From positions 3,348,001 through 3,412,000 of the forward strand of contig NZ_CP025003.1 in assembly GCF_002812485.1 (NCBI RefSeq): a stretch of 64,000 nt of DNA, written 5' to 3'. Within the stretch, counting starts at the first letter, position 1. Each line of letters begins with the position of its first letter. Below the pieces are notes generated by a model, which saw only the letters and a list, made by a program, of their open reading frames with translations, had not been told where the DNA came from and ran no database searches. Source of the stretch: Dickeya fangzhongdai (lineage in GTDB: Bacteria > Pseudomonadota > Gammaproteobacteria > Enterobacterales > Enterobacteriaceae). The translations under genes were made by a program, and so were the position numbers. Below, one piece after another: positions 1 through 10,007 of this stretch.

Positions 1-851
1 GCGTGCTGCTGGGCAACCCGGATGAAATTCAGCGCGTAGCGGCTGCGCAGGGCGTTGAACTGGGCAAAGGCATCGAGATCGTCGATCCGGTCGAAGCTCG
101 TGAGCGCTATGTACCGCGTCTGGTCGAACTGCGTAAGAGCAAAGGCATGACCGAAGTGGTCGCCCGCGAGCAGTTGGAAGACAACGTGGTGCTGGGCACC
201 CTGATGCTGGAACAAGGCGAAGTAGACGGTCTGGTATCCGGCGCCGTTCACACCACCGCCAACACCATCCGTCCGCCGTTGCAGTTGATCAAAACCGCAC
301 CGGGCAGCTCGCTGGTATCCTCCGTGTTCTTCATGCTGCTGCCGGAGCAGGTTCTGGTCTATGGCGACTGCGCCATCAACCCGGATCCGACCGCTGAACA
401 GCTGGCTGAAATCGCTATTCAGTCCGCCGACTCCGCCGCCGCTTTCGGCATCGAACCGCGCGTAGCGATGATCTCCTACTCGACCGGTAACTCCGGCGCC
501 GGCAGCGATGTGGATAAAGTCCGCGAAGCGACCCGCCTGGCGCAGGAAAAACGCCCGGATCTGGTGATCGACGGTCCGTTGCAGTACGACGCCGCCATCA
601 TGGCCGACGTAGCGCAGTCCAAGGCGCCGAACTCACCGGTTGCCGGTAAAGCCACCGTGTTCGTGTTCCCGGACCTCAACACCGGCAACACCACCTATAA
701 AGCGGTACAGCGTTCCGCCGACCTGATCTCCATCGGGCCGATGCTGCAAGGCATGCGTAAGCCGGTTAACGACCTGTCCCGCGGCGCGCTGGTGGACGAC
801 ATTGTCTACACCGTAGCGCTGACCGCCATTCAGGCCACCCAGATCGCCTGA
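1..851 (+). CDS. pta: Phosphate acetyltransferase, C-terminal part (5' end outside window)
   Basis: Catalyses acetyl-CoA + phosphate to acetyl phosphate + CoA in the cytosol, the first step of the Pta-AckA acetate overflow pathway. The frame is open at base 1, so only the last ~283 codons of an enzyme of about 710 residues are present. What remains is the phosphotransacetylase catalytic domain: the conserved block [20 protein letters not shown], then [11 protein letters not shown] and VFPDLNTGN, all typical of the PTA_PTB fold. The N-terminal regulatory part of long enterobacterial Pta would lie upstream. The gene ends at TGA 849-851 and is followed by a strong hairpin terminator. The neighbouring yfcD is convergent; yfcC, which separates the two in E. 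coli, is absent. Confidence 0.97.
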   Translation, partial: VLLGNPDEIQRVAAAQGVELGKGIEIVDPVEARERYVPRLVELRKSKGMTEVVAREQLEDNVVLGTLMLEQGEVDGLVSGAVHTTANTIRPPLQLIKTAPGSSLVSSVFFMLLPEQVLVYGDCAINPDPTAEQLAEIAIQSADSAAAFGIEPRVAMISYSTGNSGAGSDVDKVREATRLAQEKRPDLVIDGPLQYDAAIMADVAQSKAPNSPVAGKATVFVFPDLNTGNTTYKAVQRSADLISIGPMLQGMRKPVNDLSRGALVDDIVYTVALTAIQATQIA

Positions 852-900
852 TCGACGGCATGACCGGCGCATCTTTCGATACGCCGGTAAGACAGAAGCA

Positions 901-928
901 AAAACGCCAGCAAACGCTGGCGTTTTTT
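901..928. terminator. Bidirectional terminator between pta and yfcD
   Basis: Perfect 11-bp stem AAAACGCCAGC (901-911) and GCTGGCGTTTT (916-926) with an AAAC loop, A-run before and T-run after. It can end pta on the plus strand and yfcD on the minus strand. Confidence 0.9.
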
Positions 929-955
929 ATGGATAACCCTTCGGAACAACCTAAC

Positions 956-1567
956 TCAATGCTCTTCTTCCACCGCGTCGCGATCTTCCGTTCCAGCCGA
1001 ATCATCGTTCTGGGCGCGTGACGACACACGTTGCGGTTTAACGTAGTCGTTGCTGCCGCTGTTGCGGCTTAGCCATAACGACAACGCCTTGAGTGAATCC
1101 GGGGTGAACTCATCGCAGCGCGCCGTGATCTCCTCCGGCGTCAGCCAGCTGACTTCGTCAATCTCTTCCGCCTGCAGGGCGAACGGGCCGTGCATTACGC
1201 AACTGAACAGCGCGCCCCATACCCGGCAGTCATCGCTTTCATAGTAAAACAGACCGTGCTCGGCAAACGGCACGCCGGCGATTCCCAGCTCCTCTTCCGC
1301 TTCACGGCGCGCCGATTCCAGCAGATTTTCACCGCTTTGCACCACGCCACCTGCGGTTGCATCCAGCCAGCCGGGGTAAAAATCTTTGGTTTCGGTGCGG
1401 CGCTGGACCAGAATTTTGCCCATGCCATCATGTACAACAATGTAGGTAGCACGGTGCCGCAGGTGCTGAGCGCGCATCTGCTGGCGACTCGACTGGGCGA
1501 TAACCTCGTTGTTTTCATCAACGATGTCGACCCACTCCGTGCCTGCCGTCTGTGTTTGTTCCACCAT
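956..1567 (-). CDS. yfcD: YfcD-type Nudix hydrolase
   Basis: Nudix hydrolase of the YfcD/IPP-isomerase-like group; the physiological substrate is not established. The Nudix box G-x5-E-x7-REUxEExGU is complete at about residues 74-96 (GVVQSGE, then [10 protein letters not shown]), so the metal-binding glutamates are present. The fold core covers roughly residues 10-165. After it comes a polar, acidic tail of about 30 residues ending EEEH, which makes the protein (203 aa) longer than E. coli YfcD (about 180). The ATG at 1565-1567 gives the conserved N-terminal MVEQ-type start. It is convergent with pta and 90 bp downstream of yfcE on the same strand. Confidence 0.9.
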   Translation of the reverse strand: MVEQTQTAGTEWVDIVDENNEVIAQSSRQQMRAQHLRHRATYIVVHDGMGKILVQRRTETKDFYPGWLDATAGGVVQSGENLLESARREAEEELGIAGVPFAEHGLFYYESDDCRVWGALFSCVMHGPFALQAEEIDEVSWLTPEEITARCDEFTPDSLKALSLWLSRNSGSNDYVKPQRVSSRAQNDDSAGTEDRDAVEEEH

Positions 1568-1657
1568 CCTCTGAAACCCTTTCGTCGTGGCGCGGTCACG
1601 CGCATCAGTTTTTAAAAATATTGGAATTATTGATGTGATGTGAGAGTAGCGTCTAAG

Positions 1658-2209
1658 TTAGTGGCTAATCGCAACCTGTGCAATAGCCTCCCCACCCTGC
1701 AATGGCACAACCTGCAACACGCCGTTATCCAGCAGGCCGTAACTGGCGGGATAGCCGCCTTTTGGCAGGCTGACAGAGCCGGGATTGAAACAGTAAATAT
1801 CGTCACGTCGCTCGGCCACCGGGATATGGGTATGACCGAACACCAGTACGTCGCCGGCGTGCAGCGGCGGCCGTTTTTCCGGGTGATAAAGGTGCCCGTG
1901 AGTCACAAATAAGCGGTTGTCAGGCAGCAGCACCTGTTGCCAGGGCGCGGTGATCGGAAACTGCAACAGCATCTGGTCAACTTCGCTGTCGCAGTTACCC
2001 CGCACCGCCATAATCTGTGAAGCATAACGGTTCAGCAGGTTCGCCACATCCGCCGGCTGGTAACGATCCGGCAACGGATTGCGGGGGCCGTGGTTGAGAA
2101 AATCGCCCAGCAGGATCAGCCAGTCGGCGCCGCTCTGTTCAAAACGGGTCAACAGGGTTTCAGTGGCAGACAGCGAGCCATGCAGGTCAGACGCAAACAT
2201 CAGTTTCAT
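1658..2209 (-). CDS. yfcE: YfcE-type metallophosphodiesterase
   Basis: Small calcineurin-like metallophosphoesterase (183 aa). E. coli YfcE is known to cleave phosphodiester substrates such as bis-pNPP with Mn2+, but its cellular substrate is unknown. Dimetal-site motifs appear in order: ASDLHG near the N-terminus, GDFLNHGPRN, GNCDSE, THGH and GHTHIP. The frame extends upstream of 2209, but the ATG at 2207-2209 (MKLMFASDLHG) matches the family start and length (184 in E. coli), so it is preferred. It probably forms a loose unit with yfcD. No upstream regulatory site was recognised. Confidence 0.93.
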   Translation of the reverse strand: MKLMFASDLHGSLSATETLLTRFEQSGADWLILLGDFLNHGPRNPLPDRYQPADVANLLNRYASQIMAVRGNCDSEVDQMLLQFPITAPWQQVLLPDNRLFVTHGHLYHPEKRPPLHAGDVLVFGHTHIPVAERRDDIYCFNPGSVSLPKGGYPASYGLLDNGVLQVVPLQGGEAIAQVAISH

Positions 2210-2451
2210 AATTCTATCCCGATGCGTGAGAAGATTGGGTCCCGCTATAGTACCAAAAACCCATGTCATCACCGGTCAAAATTATCGGCTTATTGCTTTT
2301 CCGCACAGATACGCGCCGCCCGGAGCGAAAGGGAAAGGATAGCCATAACGGTTATTTATGTTTCAGGCGGGAAAGTGCTAGGCTTTGCCTGCCAACTGTT
2401 TTTCAGAGTCCTCAGTTTCTGGCTGATGACTCCCCTATGGAGAGATGAGTC

Positions 2452-3081
2452 ATGATTGACGTGTACTACGCCCCTACCCCGAACGGTCACAAAATCACCC
2501 TGTTCCTGGAAGAAGCACAGTTACCTTATCAACTGCACCACGTGGATATCGGCGCTGGCGATCAGTTCAAACCCGAATTTCTGGCAATTTCCCCCAACAA
2601 CAAAATTCCCGCCATCGTGGATCGGCAACCTGCCGATCGGGGCGAGCCGATCAGCCTGTTCGAATCCGGAGCCATTCTGCTTTATCTGGCCGAGAAAACC
2701 GGCCAGTTCTTGAGCACCGACGTACGGGAGCGCGCCGCCACGCTGCAATGGCTGTTCTGGCAGGTGGCCGGTTTCGGGCCGATGCTGGGGCAAAACCACC
2801 ATTTCAACCACTACGCGCCTCAGCCGGTGCCTTACGCCATTGACCGCTATCAGAAAGAAACAGAGCGGCTGTACGGCGTGCTGAACACGCAGTTGCGCCA
2901 CCACACCTGGCTGGCGGGCGATGAGTACAGTATTGCCGACATCGCCACGTACCCCTGGGTAGTGTCTCACGAACGCCAGCGCATCGACATTGATGCCTTC
3001 CCGGCGGTGAAAAGCTGGTTTGAGCGCATCCGTGAACGCCCAGCCACGCAGCGCGCCTACCAACTCGCGGCGAAAGCCTAA
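2452..3081 (+). CDS. yfcG: YfcG-type glutathione S-transferase / disulfide-bond reductase
   Basis: Cytosolic GST-fold protein of the Nu class. E. coli YfcG acts as a glutathione-dependent disulfide-bond reductase without a catalytic cysteine. Residues 1-85 form the thioredoxin-like domain; Thr9 and Asn11 in APTPNGHK match the positions used by YfcG to bind glutathione. NNKIPAI holds the cis-Pro and LFESGAI the glutathione-binding Glu-Ser. The helical C-terminal domain covers about 95-209. Length (209) is near the E. coli protein (215). The gene stands alone, with a hairpin directly downstream. folX, which follows yfcG in E. coli, is not found. Confidence 0.93.
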   Translation: MIDVYYAPTPNGHKITLFLEEAQLPYQLHHVDIGAGDQFKPEFLAISPNNKIPAIVDRQPADRGEPISLFESGAILLYLAEKTGQFLSTDVRERAATLQWLFWQVAGFGPMLGQNHHFNHYAPQPVPYAIDRYQKETERLYGVLNTQLRHHTWLAGDEYSIADIATYPWVVSHERQRIDIDAFPAVKSWFERIRERPATQRAYQLAAKA

Positions 3082-3094
3082 TCGGGCTAGCCGC

Positions 3095-3122
3095 CACGCC
3101 CGGTTTACCGGGCGTGATTTTC
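3095..3122 (+). terminator. Terminator after yfcG
   Basis: Perfect 9-bp stem CACGCCCGG (3095-3103) and CCGGGCGTG (3108-3116), loop TTTA, followed by ATTTTCC. It begins 14 bp after the yfcG stop. Confidence 0.85.
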
Positions 3123-3353
3123 CCTCGATGATTTACCGCCATCAAACTATTTTCCGTCATCCTGCCACGCTACGCTGTTGGTTTGAAAAGTGCTTGTTCC
3201 GCTGATAAAAGTTCCCTGAGATGTGGTTAATATCACCGGCAGGCGAAAGCGAATCATCTATGCTGAAACCGAGATGGAGAGACGGTGTTCCAGCGGGCGT
3301 AGCACGACTGCCCGGCGGAAGGGAATAACCTGACATACGAAGCGAGGCCAGCT

Positions 3354-4262
3354 ATGAAGCTATTGATCACCGGGGGAACCGGCCTTATTGGACGTCATCT
3401 GATTACGCGTTTGCTGTCCCTGTCACATCAGGTAACCGTAGTGACCCGCTCTCCGGAACGCGCGCGACGGCTGTGGGGCGCTCAGGTTGATTACTGGCGC
3501 GGGCTGGAGGAGCAAACCTCGCTGGACGGTTTTGACGGCGTCATCAATCTGGCGGGCGAGCCGATCGCCGACAAACGCTGGACCAAAGCCCAAAAAGCGC
3601 GGTTGTGTCAAAGCCGCTGGGATATCACCCGCCAGTTGACGCAGTTGATTCGCCATAGCCAAACGCCGCCTTCTGTGTTTCTGTCCGGCTCGGCCGTCGG
3701 CTATTACGGCGATCAGGGGCAAGCGCTGGTGACCGAAGATGAACCGCCTCACGATGACTTCACCCATGAACTCTGCGCGCGCTGGGAGGCGCTGGCGCTG
3801 GAAGCGGAAAGCGACCAAACCCGCGTCAGCCTGTTGCGCACCGGCGTGGTGCTGTCTGCCGAAGGCGGCGCGCTGACAAAAATGCTGCCGCTTTTCCGGC
3901 TGGGATTAGGCGGCCCGATCGGCTCCGGCAAGCAATACCTGCCGTGGATCCATATCGACGATATGACCAACGCTATTTTGTACCTGCTGGATAACCCGAT
4001 TCTGAGCGGCCCGTTCAACATGGTGTCGCCCTATCCGGTGCGTAACGAGAAATTTTCCGCCATGCTGGCGAGCGCGCTGGATCGCCCCGGCTTTGTGCGC
4101 ACGCCCGGCTGGGCGCTCAGGATACTGATGGGTGAAGCGGCGACGTTGCTGCTGGGCGGGCAACGGGCTATTCCGCAGCGGCTGGAGAAAGCCGGTTTCG
4201 GTTTTCGCTTCTTTGAACTGGAAGAGGCGCTGAACGATTTGCTGCGTCCCCGCGCAGGCTGA
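3354..4262 (+). CDS. yfcH: YfcH, TIGR01777-type sugar-nucleotide epimerase-like protein
   Basis: Extended short-chain dehydrogenase/epimerase-like protein (302 aa) of unknown substrate. The N-terminal Rossmann dinucleotide motif is GGTGLIG (about residues 7-13). [10 protein letters not shown] carries the Ser/Tyr region typical of the SDR39U1/YfcH family, and LPWIHIDDM is the family block near residue 200. A DUF1731-like C-terminal segment ([20 protein letters not shown]) completes the family layout. The ATG is preceded by an AGCGAGGC-type weak ribosome site. It is convergent with hisP (41 bp between stops). Identity follows from motifs and from position between yfcG and hisP. Confidence 0.93.
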   Translation: MKLLITGGTGLIGRHLITRLLSLSHQVTVVTRSPERARRLWGAQVDYWRGLEEQTSLDGFDGVINLAGEPIADKRWTKAQKARLCQSRWDITRQLTQLIRHSQTPPSVFLSGSAVGYYGDQGQALVTEDEPPHDDFTHELCARWEALALEAESDQTRVSLLRTGVVLSAEGGALTKMLPLFRLGLGGPIGSGKQYLPWIHIDDMTNAILYLLDNPILSGPFNMVSPYPVRNEKFSAMLASALDRPGFVRTPGWALRILMGEAATLLLGGQRAIPQRLEKAGFGFRFFELEEALNDLLRPRAG

Positions 4263-4303
4263 GCGGGCCAACCGGTGCGGGGACGACGTGACGGTACGGA
4301 ACG

Positions 4304-5077
4304 TTACTTCAGCGCACCGGACAGGAACTGCTGCAAACGCGGGCTTTGCGGGTTGCCGAACACCGCCTCCGGCGGCCCTTCTTCCTCCACCAGCCCCTGA
4401 TGCAGGAAAATCACATGGCTGGAGACATGCCGGGCGAACTCCATTTCGTGGGTCACCACCACCATGGTTTTGCCCTCTTCCGCCAGTTGCTGCATGATGC
4501 GCAACACTTCACCCACCAGCTCCGGATCCAGCGCTGACGTAGGCTCGTCAAACAACAGCACATCCGGCTCCATCGCCAGCGCGCGGGCGATGGACACTCG
4601 CTGCTGCTGGCCGCCGGACAAATCGGACGGGTATTTCTCCTGTGATGCGCCGGTGATCCCCACCTTGTTCAGGTAGAACTCGGCCCGTTTGCGGGCTTCC
4701 GCCTTGCTCAGCCCCAGCACCTGCACCGGCGCTTCCATCACGTTTTCCAGTGCGGTCATGAAGCTCCACAGGTTGAAATGCTGGAATACCATAGTCAACC
4801 GGGTGCGCAGCAGCTGTAGCTGTTTCTTGTCGAATACCTTGAGCTGCCCGTCTTTGTCCCGCACCATGTGAATTTCCTGACCATTCACATGGATCGACCC
4901 TTCACAGGGTTTTTCCAAAAAGTTAATACAGCGCAACAAGGTGCTTTTACCCGACCCCGATGAACCGATAATAGAAATAACGTCCCCGGCTTTAGCCTGT
5001 AATGAAATGCCTTTCAGCACCTCATGCTGACCATAACGCTTACGTAATTCCGTCACCATCAGCTTATTATTCTGCAT
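4304..5077 (-). CDS. hisP: Histidine/basic amino acid ABC transporter ATPase
   Basis: Inner-face ATPase that powers import of histidine (and probably lysine/arginine/ornithine) with HisQ and HisM. Walker A is GSSGSGKS (residues 38-45), followed by the Q-loop region MVFQHFNLW, the signature LSGGQQQR, Walker [13 protein letters not shown] and the switch His in VVTHEM. Length 257 equals E. coli HisP. It is the last gene of hisJ-hisQ-hisM-hisP, 38 bp after hisM, and convergent with yfcH. Confidence 0.97.
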   Translation of the reverse strand: MQNNKLMVTELRKRYGQHEVLKGISLQAKAGDVISIIGSSGSGKSTLLRCINFLEKPCEGSIHVNGQEIHMVRDKDGQLKVFDKKQLQLLRTRLTMVFQHFNLWSFMTALENVMEAPVQVLGLSKAEARKRAEFYLNKVGITGASQEKYPSDLSGGQQQRVSIARALAMEPDVLLFDEPTSALDPELVGEVLRIMQQLAEEGKTMVVVTHEMEFARHVSSHVIFLHQGLVEEEGPPEAVFGNPQSPRLQQFLSGALK

Positions 5078-5115
5078 GCTTTGTCTGTTCCTGCACTATT
5101 TAATGGAATGAACGG

Positions 5116-5832
5116 TTAATGGGATGAACGGGTATGAAGATGCCGTAACCAGCGGCGCTCAGCCTTTCTGAACAACGAGATCAGCACGAACGATACCGCC
5201 AGATACATCACGCCTGCGATGCCGAACGCGTAAAACGGCTTGTAGGTAGCGGCGTTGATGTCGCGCGCCACTTTCAGCAAATCCGGCACGGTCACGGTAA
5301 AAGCCAGCGCGGTGGAATGCAGCATCAGGATGACTTCGTTGCTGTAGGCAGGCAACGCGATGCGCAGCGCGCCCGGCAGAATGATGCAGCGGTACTGTTT
5401 GAAACGCGAAAAGCCATAGGCGCGGGCAGCTTCGATTTCGCCATGCGGCACCGAACGAATGGCGCCGGCGAAGATTTCGGTGGTATAGGCGCAGGTATTA
5501 AGCGCCAGCGCCAGAATGGCGCAATTCAGGCCGCTGCGGAAAAACGCGTTCAGCAGATCGGTGCCGCGCACGATTTCCAGGCTGTACACGCCGGAGTAGA
5601 ACACCAGCAGTTGCACATACAGCGGCGTGCCGCGAAACACATAGGTAAAGGCCCATACCGGCAACCGGTAGCGGCGACGGGGCGAAACACGGGCTACCGC
5701 CAGCGGAACCGCCATCAACCCGCCGATGGTCACCGACACAATCAGCAGCCACAGCGTCATCGCCAGCCCGGTGAGGCGATAGCCGTCACTCCACAGCAGG
5801 GCCTGCCAGTATTGTTGCAGAATCTCACTCAT
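5116..5832 (-). CDS. hisM: Histidine ABC transporter permease HisM
   Basis: One of the two membrane subunits of the HisQMP2 importer. The 238-residue protein has about five hydrophobic segments. The EAA loop that contacts HisP is EIEAARAYGFSRFKQYRCII, a textbook match to EAA-x3-G-x9-I-x-LP. It overlaps hisQ by 8 bp, indicating translational coupling, and precedes hisP. Confidence 0.97.
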   Translation of the reverse strand: MSEILQQYWQALLWSDGYRLTGLAMTLWLLIVSVTIGGLMAVPLAVARVSPRRRYRLPVWAFTYVFRGTPLYVQLLVFYSGVYSLEIVRGTDLLNAFFRSGLNCAILALALNTCAYTTEIFAGAIRSVPHGEIEAARAYGFSRFKQYRCIILPGALRIALPAYSNEVILMLHSTALAFTVTVPDLLKVARDINAATYKPFYAFGIAGVMYLAVSFVLISLFRKAERRWLRHLHTRSSH

Positions 5833-6514
5833 AATTTACTTTCCGGACTCCCTGCGAGTAGCGTTTTTCCAGCCACCACAGCACCCCATTGGAAAGGGTG
5901 GTAAAAATCAGATACAGCACGCCGGCCACAATGGCGAAAAAGAACGGATGATGGGTTCCCTTTCCGGCCAGTTGGGTCGCTTTTATCACGTCGCTCAACC
6001 CCAGCAGCGACACCAGCGCGGTCGATTTGAGAATCACCTGCCAGTTGTTGCCGATTCCCGGCAGCGCAAAGCGCATCATTGATGGGAACATGATGCGGCG
6101 AAACACTTTCATCGGCGTAAAACCAAACGCCACCGCCGCCTCAATCTGACCGCGAGGCACCGCCAGATAAGCGCCGCGGAAGGTTTCGGTGAAATAGGCG
6201 CCGTAAATAAATCCCAGCGTAATAATCCCCGCCGCCAGCGGGTCGATATCGATCTGATCCAGGCCAAGCGCTTCGGTGAGGCTGTTGAGCGCCATCTGCA
6301 GACCGTAAAAAATCAGCAGCATCAGGACCAGATCCGGTACGCCGCGAATCAGGGTGGTGTAACCGGAAAAACAGCCGGACAACAATCGACTGGACGACAG
6401 CTTGGCCGCCGCCCCCACCAGACCGATCAGCAGCGCCAGCACCAGCGAGCACAACGCCAGTTGCAACGTCATGCGCGCGCCATCCATGATTAATTCGGAA
6501 TAGCCATAAAGCAT
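5825..6514 (-). CDS. hisQ: Histidine ABC transporter permease HisQ
   Basis: Second membrane subunit of the HisQMP2 importer, 229 residues with about five hydrophobic segments and the EAA loop QIEAAVAFGFTPMKVFRRI. The frame is open to 6544, but the ATG at 6512-6514 gives MLYGYSELI, matching the HisQ start in E. coli, and the extra codons would run into the hisJ-hisQ hairpin. It ends within the hisM start (8-bp overlap). Confidence 0.96.
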   Translation of the reverse strand: MLYGYSELIMDGARMTLQLALCSLVLALLIGLVGAAAKLSSSRLLSGCFSGYTTLIRGVPDLVLMLLIFYGLQMALNSLTEALGLDQIDIDPLAAGIITLGFIYGAYFTETFRGAYLAVPRGQIEAAVAFGFTPMKVFRRIMFPSMMRFALPGIGNNWQVILKSTALVSLLGLSDVIKATQLAGKGTHHPFFFAIVAGVLYLIFTTLSNGVLWWLEKRYSQGVRKVNYE

Positions 6515-6544
6515 TACATCAATCCGCTCAGAAAAGGCACACAT

Positions 6545-6565
6545 CTGCCTGCACGGAGCAGGCAG
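6545..6565 (-). terminator. hisJ-hisQ intercistronic hairpin (attenuator-like)
   Basis: Perfect inverted repeat CTGCCTG (6545-6551) and CAGGCAG (6559-6565), 7-nt loop, in the 68-bp gap between hisJ and hisQ and without a T-run. Such hairpins commonly protect or partly terminate the transcript so that the periplasmic binding protein is made in excess over the permease. That role is inferred here. Confidence 0.6.
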
Positions 6566-6582
6566 AGGTTAATCAGGAAGGC

Positions 6583-7362
6583 TTATTCGCCGTAAACGTC
6601 GAAGTCAAAATACTTCTTGGCCAGCGTGTCGTAGGTACCGTCTTTGCGCATGGCCGCAAAGGCTTTATCCAACGCGGCTTTCAGTTCGGTTTCGTTCTTG
6701 CGCAGCCCCATACCGGTGCCGACGCCGAACAGTTTGTCGTCTTTCACCGCCGGGCCGGCAAACACATACTCTTTGCCTGCGGCCTGTTTCAGGAAGCCTT
6801 CGCTGCCCGCCACTTCATCCTGGAATGCGGCATCAATACGGCCGGCGGTCAGATCAGCATAGATCAGATCCTGATTCTGGTAGGCGACAACATCAACGCC
6901 TTTCGGCTGCCAGTACTGGTTGGCGTAAGATTCCTGCGTGGATGCCTGCAGCACGCCGACACGCTTACCTTTCAGCGCCTCCAGCGTCGGCAGAATCGGC
7001 GAGCCCTTTTTGGCGATCAGACGGGCATTGGCTGCGTACAGTTTGTCCGTAAAGGCGATTTCCTGCTGGCGTTTCTCGGTGATGGACAGGGAGGAAATGA
7101 TGGCGTCGATCTTTTTCGCTTTCAGCGACGGGATCAGCGCGTCGAAATCACTCTCGACGAAAGTACAGTTTGCCTGAATGCGTTTGCACAATTCTTTTGC
7201 CAGATCGATATCAAACCCGACCAGTTGACCACTGGCGTCCTTGGATTCAAACGGCGCATAAGTGGGGTCGGTGCCAATCTTGATATTTTTCGGAACCTCG
7301 GCGAGGGCACTGCCTGCTGCGAATACCAGCGCAAGGGGCAAAAGTTTCAACATTTTTTTCAT
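6583..7362 (-). CDS. hisJ: Histidine/lysine-arginine-ornithine periplasmic binding protein
   Basis: Periplasmic solute-binding protein of the HisJ/ArgT type that delivers ligand to HisQMP. The signal peptide is residues 1-21 (ends GSALA before EVPKN). The mature protein carries the family blocks [45 protein letters not shown] and DAAFQDEV, all near-identical to E. coli HisJ. In E. coli and Salmonella argT lies upstream as a second binding protein; here no such gene follows on the promoter side, so this single protein may serve all basic amino acids. It is the first gene of hisJQMP, read away from ubiX. Confidence 0.94.
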   Translation of the reverse strand: MKKMLKLLPLALVFAAGSALAEVPKNIKIGTDPTYAPFESKDASGQLVGFDIDLAKELCKRIQANCTFVESDFDALIPSLKAKKIDAIISSLSITEKRQQEIAFTDKLYAANARLIAKKGSPILPTLEALKGKRVGVLQASTQESYANQYWQPKGVDVVAYQNQDLIYADLTAGRIDAAFQDEVAGSEGFLKQAAGKEYVFAGPAVKDDKLFGVGTGMGLRKNETELKAALDKAFAAMRKDGTYDTLAKKYFDFDVYGE

Positions 7363-7749
7363 TGCGTTACCCTTATTTTATGATTGTGTATGCCTAAGTG
7401 ATTCGTGAAATCTGACCGCGAAATTGTTGTGATGAATGCGTTTGCCGTGTGCGTTAATCCGCACGTTGTTTGTCAAAACATAGCAAATTTTATGCCATAA
7501 AGAATATGCAATTCTGCATAAAATCAGGCGTGGTGATCATGATAGCCGCATCAATATAATCAATGAATTATGTCAACTCATGCTATCGGGATAACGACCA
7601 GGACGCGAGTGATTCGCATTAAATGCACGATATTGGTGCATATCGATGCACCATAAAAAACATCACGCCACAAAAAAGTGCAAACCTTCACTCCGACACC
7701 GGCCGGCCCGGTGACGCGATGACATGGCTTATTATTGCAAATGAGGCGG
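7363..7749. other. Intergenic region upstream of hisJ
   Basis: 387 bp between the hisJ start and the ubiX end. It holds no supportable gene. On the hisJ side it is AT-rich and carries the nested palindromes listed separately. argT would be expected near here in E. coli, and no trace of it is readable in any frame. Confidence 0.7.
7487..7524. promoter_or_regulatory. Nested palindromes upstream of hisJ (possible operator)
   Basis: ATTTTATGC (7487-7495) and GCATAAAAT (7516-7524) are perfect 9-bp inverted repeats. Inside them lies TATGCA-ATTC-TGCATA (7505-7520), itself a perfect 6-bp inverted repeat. The position, about 125-160 bp upstream of the hisJ start, suits an amino-acid-responsive regulator. 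It resembles ARG boxes in composition but does not match their TGAAT/ATTCA halves, so the regulator is unassigned. Confidence 0.4.
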
Positions 7750-8319
7750 TTACGCACCCTGCCAGCGCGTAAACAGATCCTGGGGCAGCGCAATGTCAAA
7801 CTGATCAATCACCCGGTTGACGGTCTGATCGACGATATCCTGCACAGTTTGTGGGCGGTGATAAAACGCGGGCACCGGCGGCATGATCACCGCGCCCATT
7901 TCGGCGGCGGCATTCATCAGGCGCAAATGACCGAGGTGGAGCGGCGTTTCCCGCACGCACAGCACCAGCGGGCGACGCTCTTTCAGCACCACGTCCGCCG
8001 CGCGGGTCAGCAGGCTGTCGGTATAGCTATGGGTAATGCCGGATAACGTCTTGATGGAACAGGGAAGAATCGCCATACCTGCCGTTTTGAACGAGCCTGA
8101 CGAGATGCTGGCGGCGATATCGCGGGAATCGTGCACCACATCGGCCAGCGACTGCACATCGCGCACGGTCAGATCGGTTTCCAGCGACAGCGTTTGCCGG
8201 GCCGCCGGGCTCATCACCAGGTGAGTTTCAATCCCGGCGATCGGCTGCAGTACCTGCAACAACCGCACCCCATATATCACGCCGCTGGCGCCGGAAATAC
8301 CGACAATCAGTCGCTTCAT
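7750..8319 (-). CDS. ubiX: Flavin prenyltransferase UbiX
   Basis: Makes prenylated FMN from FMN and dimethylallyl phosphate; the cofactor is needed by the decarboxylase UbiD in ubiquinone synthesis. The N-terminus MKRLIVGISGASGVIYG contains the FMN-binding loop, followed by SLSETDL-like and SSGSFKTAGMAILPCS blocks typical of UbiX. From the ATG at 8317-8319 the length is 189, equal to E. coli UbiX; an in-frame codon two triplets upstream is less likely. It lies downstream of purF beyond a terminator. Confidence 0.97.
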   Translation of the reverse strand: MKRLIVGISGASGVIYGVRLLQVLQPIAGIETHLVMSPAARQTLSLETDLTVRDVQSLADVVHDSRDIAASISSGSFKTAGMAILPCSIKTLSGITHSYTDSLLTRAADVVLKERRPLVLCVRETPLHLGHLRLMNAAAEMGAVIMPPVPAFYHRPQTVQDIVDQTVNRVIDQFDIALPQDLFTRWQGA

Positions 8320-8410
8320 TCTCACCTCTCAGACCCACCGCAACAGAGACGGTAAAACATGTGCGCTGACTTTGCCGCATCACCAGAGGATTGGCAAGAA
8401 TAACAGCGAC

Positions 8411-8437
8411 AAAAAAGGGAGCCTGCGCTCCCTTTTT
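8411..8437 (-). terminator. purF terminator
   Basis: Stem GGGAGC (8417-8422) and GCTCCC (8427-8432) with A-run 8411-8416 and T-run 8433-8437, just downstream of purF on the minus strand. The symmetric A/T flanks would also work on the plus strand. Confidence 0.88.
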
Positions 8438-8459
8438 AACCACGATTAGCGATCGATCA

Positions 8460-9977
8460 TCACCCTTCGTTGTGCAGTTCCAAATCTTCGACTTCATTCT
8501 GACTGCGCATCGCCTTGGCGTCGTCGTTACGCAGTGCTTCCAGATAGTCCAGATAGTCCTGATCCACGTCTTTGGTGACATAGACGCCGTTGAACACTGA
8601 GCATTCAAACTGAACGATTTCCGGGTTGTCTTCACGCACCGCTTCGATCAGGTCATTCAGATCCTGGAAAATCAGCGCATCGGCGCCGATGATCTTACGA
8701 ATCTCTTCCACTTCACGACCGTGAGCGATCAGTTCGTTGACGCTCGGCATATCAATGCCGTACACGTTCGGGAAACGGATCTCCGGCGCAGCGGAGGCCA
8801 GATAAACCCGACGCGCGCCGGCTTCACGCGCCATCTCCACGATCTGCTGAGAAGTGGTGCCGCGCACGATGGAGTCATCCACCAGCAACACGTTCTTGCC
8901 GCGGAATTCCGCCCGATTGGCATTCAGCTTGCGACGTACTGATTTAATGCGGGTTTGCTGGCCCGGCATGATAAAGGTACGGCCGACGTAGCGGTTCTTC
9001 ACAAAGCCCTGACGGTACGGCTTGTTGATGATGCGGGCGATTTCCAGCGCGATATCGCAGGACGTTTCCGGAATCGGAATCACCACGTCAATATCCAGCT
9101 CTTCCCACTGGCGGGCAATCTTTTCGCCCAGCTTCTGGCCCATACGCACGCGGGCGCTGTAGACCGAAATCTTGTCGATGAAGGAATCGGGACGGGCAAA
9201 ATAGACATATTCGAACAGGCACGGGTGGCTTTTCGGGTTTTCCGCGCATTGACGGGTGAACAGCTGGCCGTTCTCGGTAATGTATACCGCTTCGCCCGGC
9301 GCCACATCGCGCAGAAATTCAAAGCCCAGCGTATCCAGCGCCACGCTTTCCGACGCCACCATGTACTCGTTGCGGCCATCCTGCAGCTCGCGCTTGCCGA
9401 TAACCAACGGACGAATGCCGTTCGGATCGCGGAAAGCCACCATACCGTGACCGATGATCATGCCGATGCAGGCATAAGCGCCGCGAATCTGCTGATGCAC
9501 CGCCGCCACGGCGGCAAAAATGTTGTCCGCTTCCAGCGGATAATGCTGGAAACGATCCAGCTCTTTGGCAAACACGTTCAGCAGGATTTCAGAATCCGAG
9601 GTGGTATTGACGTGACGGCGCCCTTCTTCAAACAGCTTTTTACGCAGTTCATGGGCGTTGGTCAGGTTACCGTTGTGGGCCAGCGTAATCCCGAACGGGG
9701 AATTGACGTAAAACGGCTGGGCCTCTGAGGCACTGGAGCTGCCTGCGGTGGGATAGCGCACGTGGCCGATCCCCATGTTGCCCTGCAACCGTTGCATGTG
9801 CCGGGCTTCAAACACATCTTTCACCAGGCCATTGGCTTTGCGCAGGCGAAAGTAGTTGGCATCATTAATGGTGACGATGCCCGCGGCATCCTGCCCACGG
9901 TGCTGTAACACCGTTAACGCGTCATAAATCGACTGGTTGACCGGTGTAAAACCGGCGATACCGACAATACCGCACAT
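8460..9977 (-). CDS. purF: Amidophosphoribosyltransferase PurF
   Basis: First committed enzyme of de novo purine synthesis: PRPP + glutamine to 5-phosphoribosylamine. MCGIVGIAG gives the N-terminal nucleophile Cys2 of the class II glutamine amidotransferase domain (about 1-230), with [11 protein letters not shown] and NGNLTN. The phosphoribosyltransferase domain carries the PRPP loop [14 protein letters not shown]. Length 505 equals E. coli. AGGAAAAG precedes the ATG. It follows cvpA after 30 bp and shares its promoter, which has a PurR-like box. Confidence 0.98.
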   Translation of the reverse strand: MCGIVGIAGFTPVNQSIYDALTVLQHRGQDAAGIVTINDANYFRLRKANGLVKDVFEARHMQRLQGNMGIGHVRYPTAGSSSASEAQPFYVNSPFGITLAHNGNLTNAHELRKKLFEEGRRHVNTTSDSEILLNVFAKELDRFQHYPLEADNIFAAVAAVHQQIRGAYACIGMIIGHGMVAFRDPNGIRPLVIGKRELQDGRNEYMVASESVALDTLGFEFLRDVAPGEAVYITENGQLFTRQCAENPKSHPCLFEYVYFARPDSFIDKISVYSARVRMGQKLGEKIARQWEELDIDVVIPIPETSCDIALEIARIINKPYRQGFVKNRYVGRTFIMPGQQTRIKSVRRKLNANRAEFRGKNVLLVDDSIVRGTTSQQIVEMAREAGARRVYLASAAPEIRFPNVYGIDMPSVNELIAHGREVEEIRKIIGADALIFQDLNDLIEAVREDNPEIVQFECSVFNGVYVTKDVDQDYLDYLEALRNDDAKAMRSQNEVEDLELHNEG

Positions 9978-10007
9978 GTGGTCTTTTCCTCATCAGCGCT
10001 ACCGCGG

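Noticed and set aside
7505..7520. ARG box upstream of hisJ
   Set aside because: TATGCA-ATTC-TGCATA lacks the TGAAT/ATTCA halves of the ArgR site; kept only as an unassigned palindrome.
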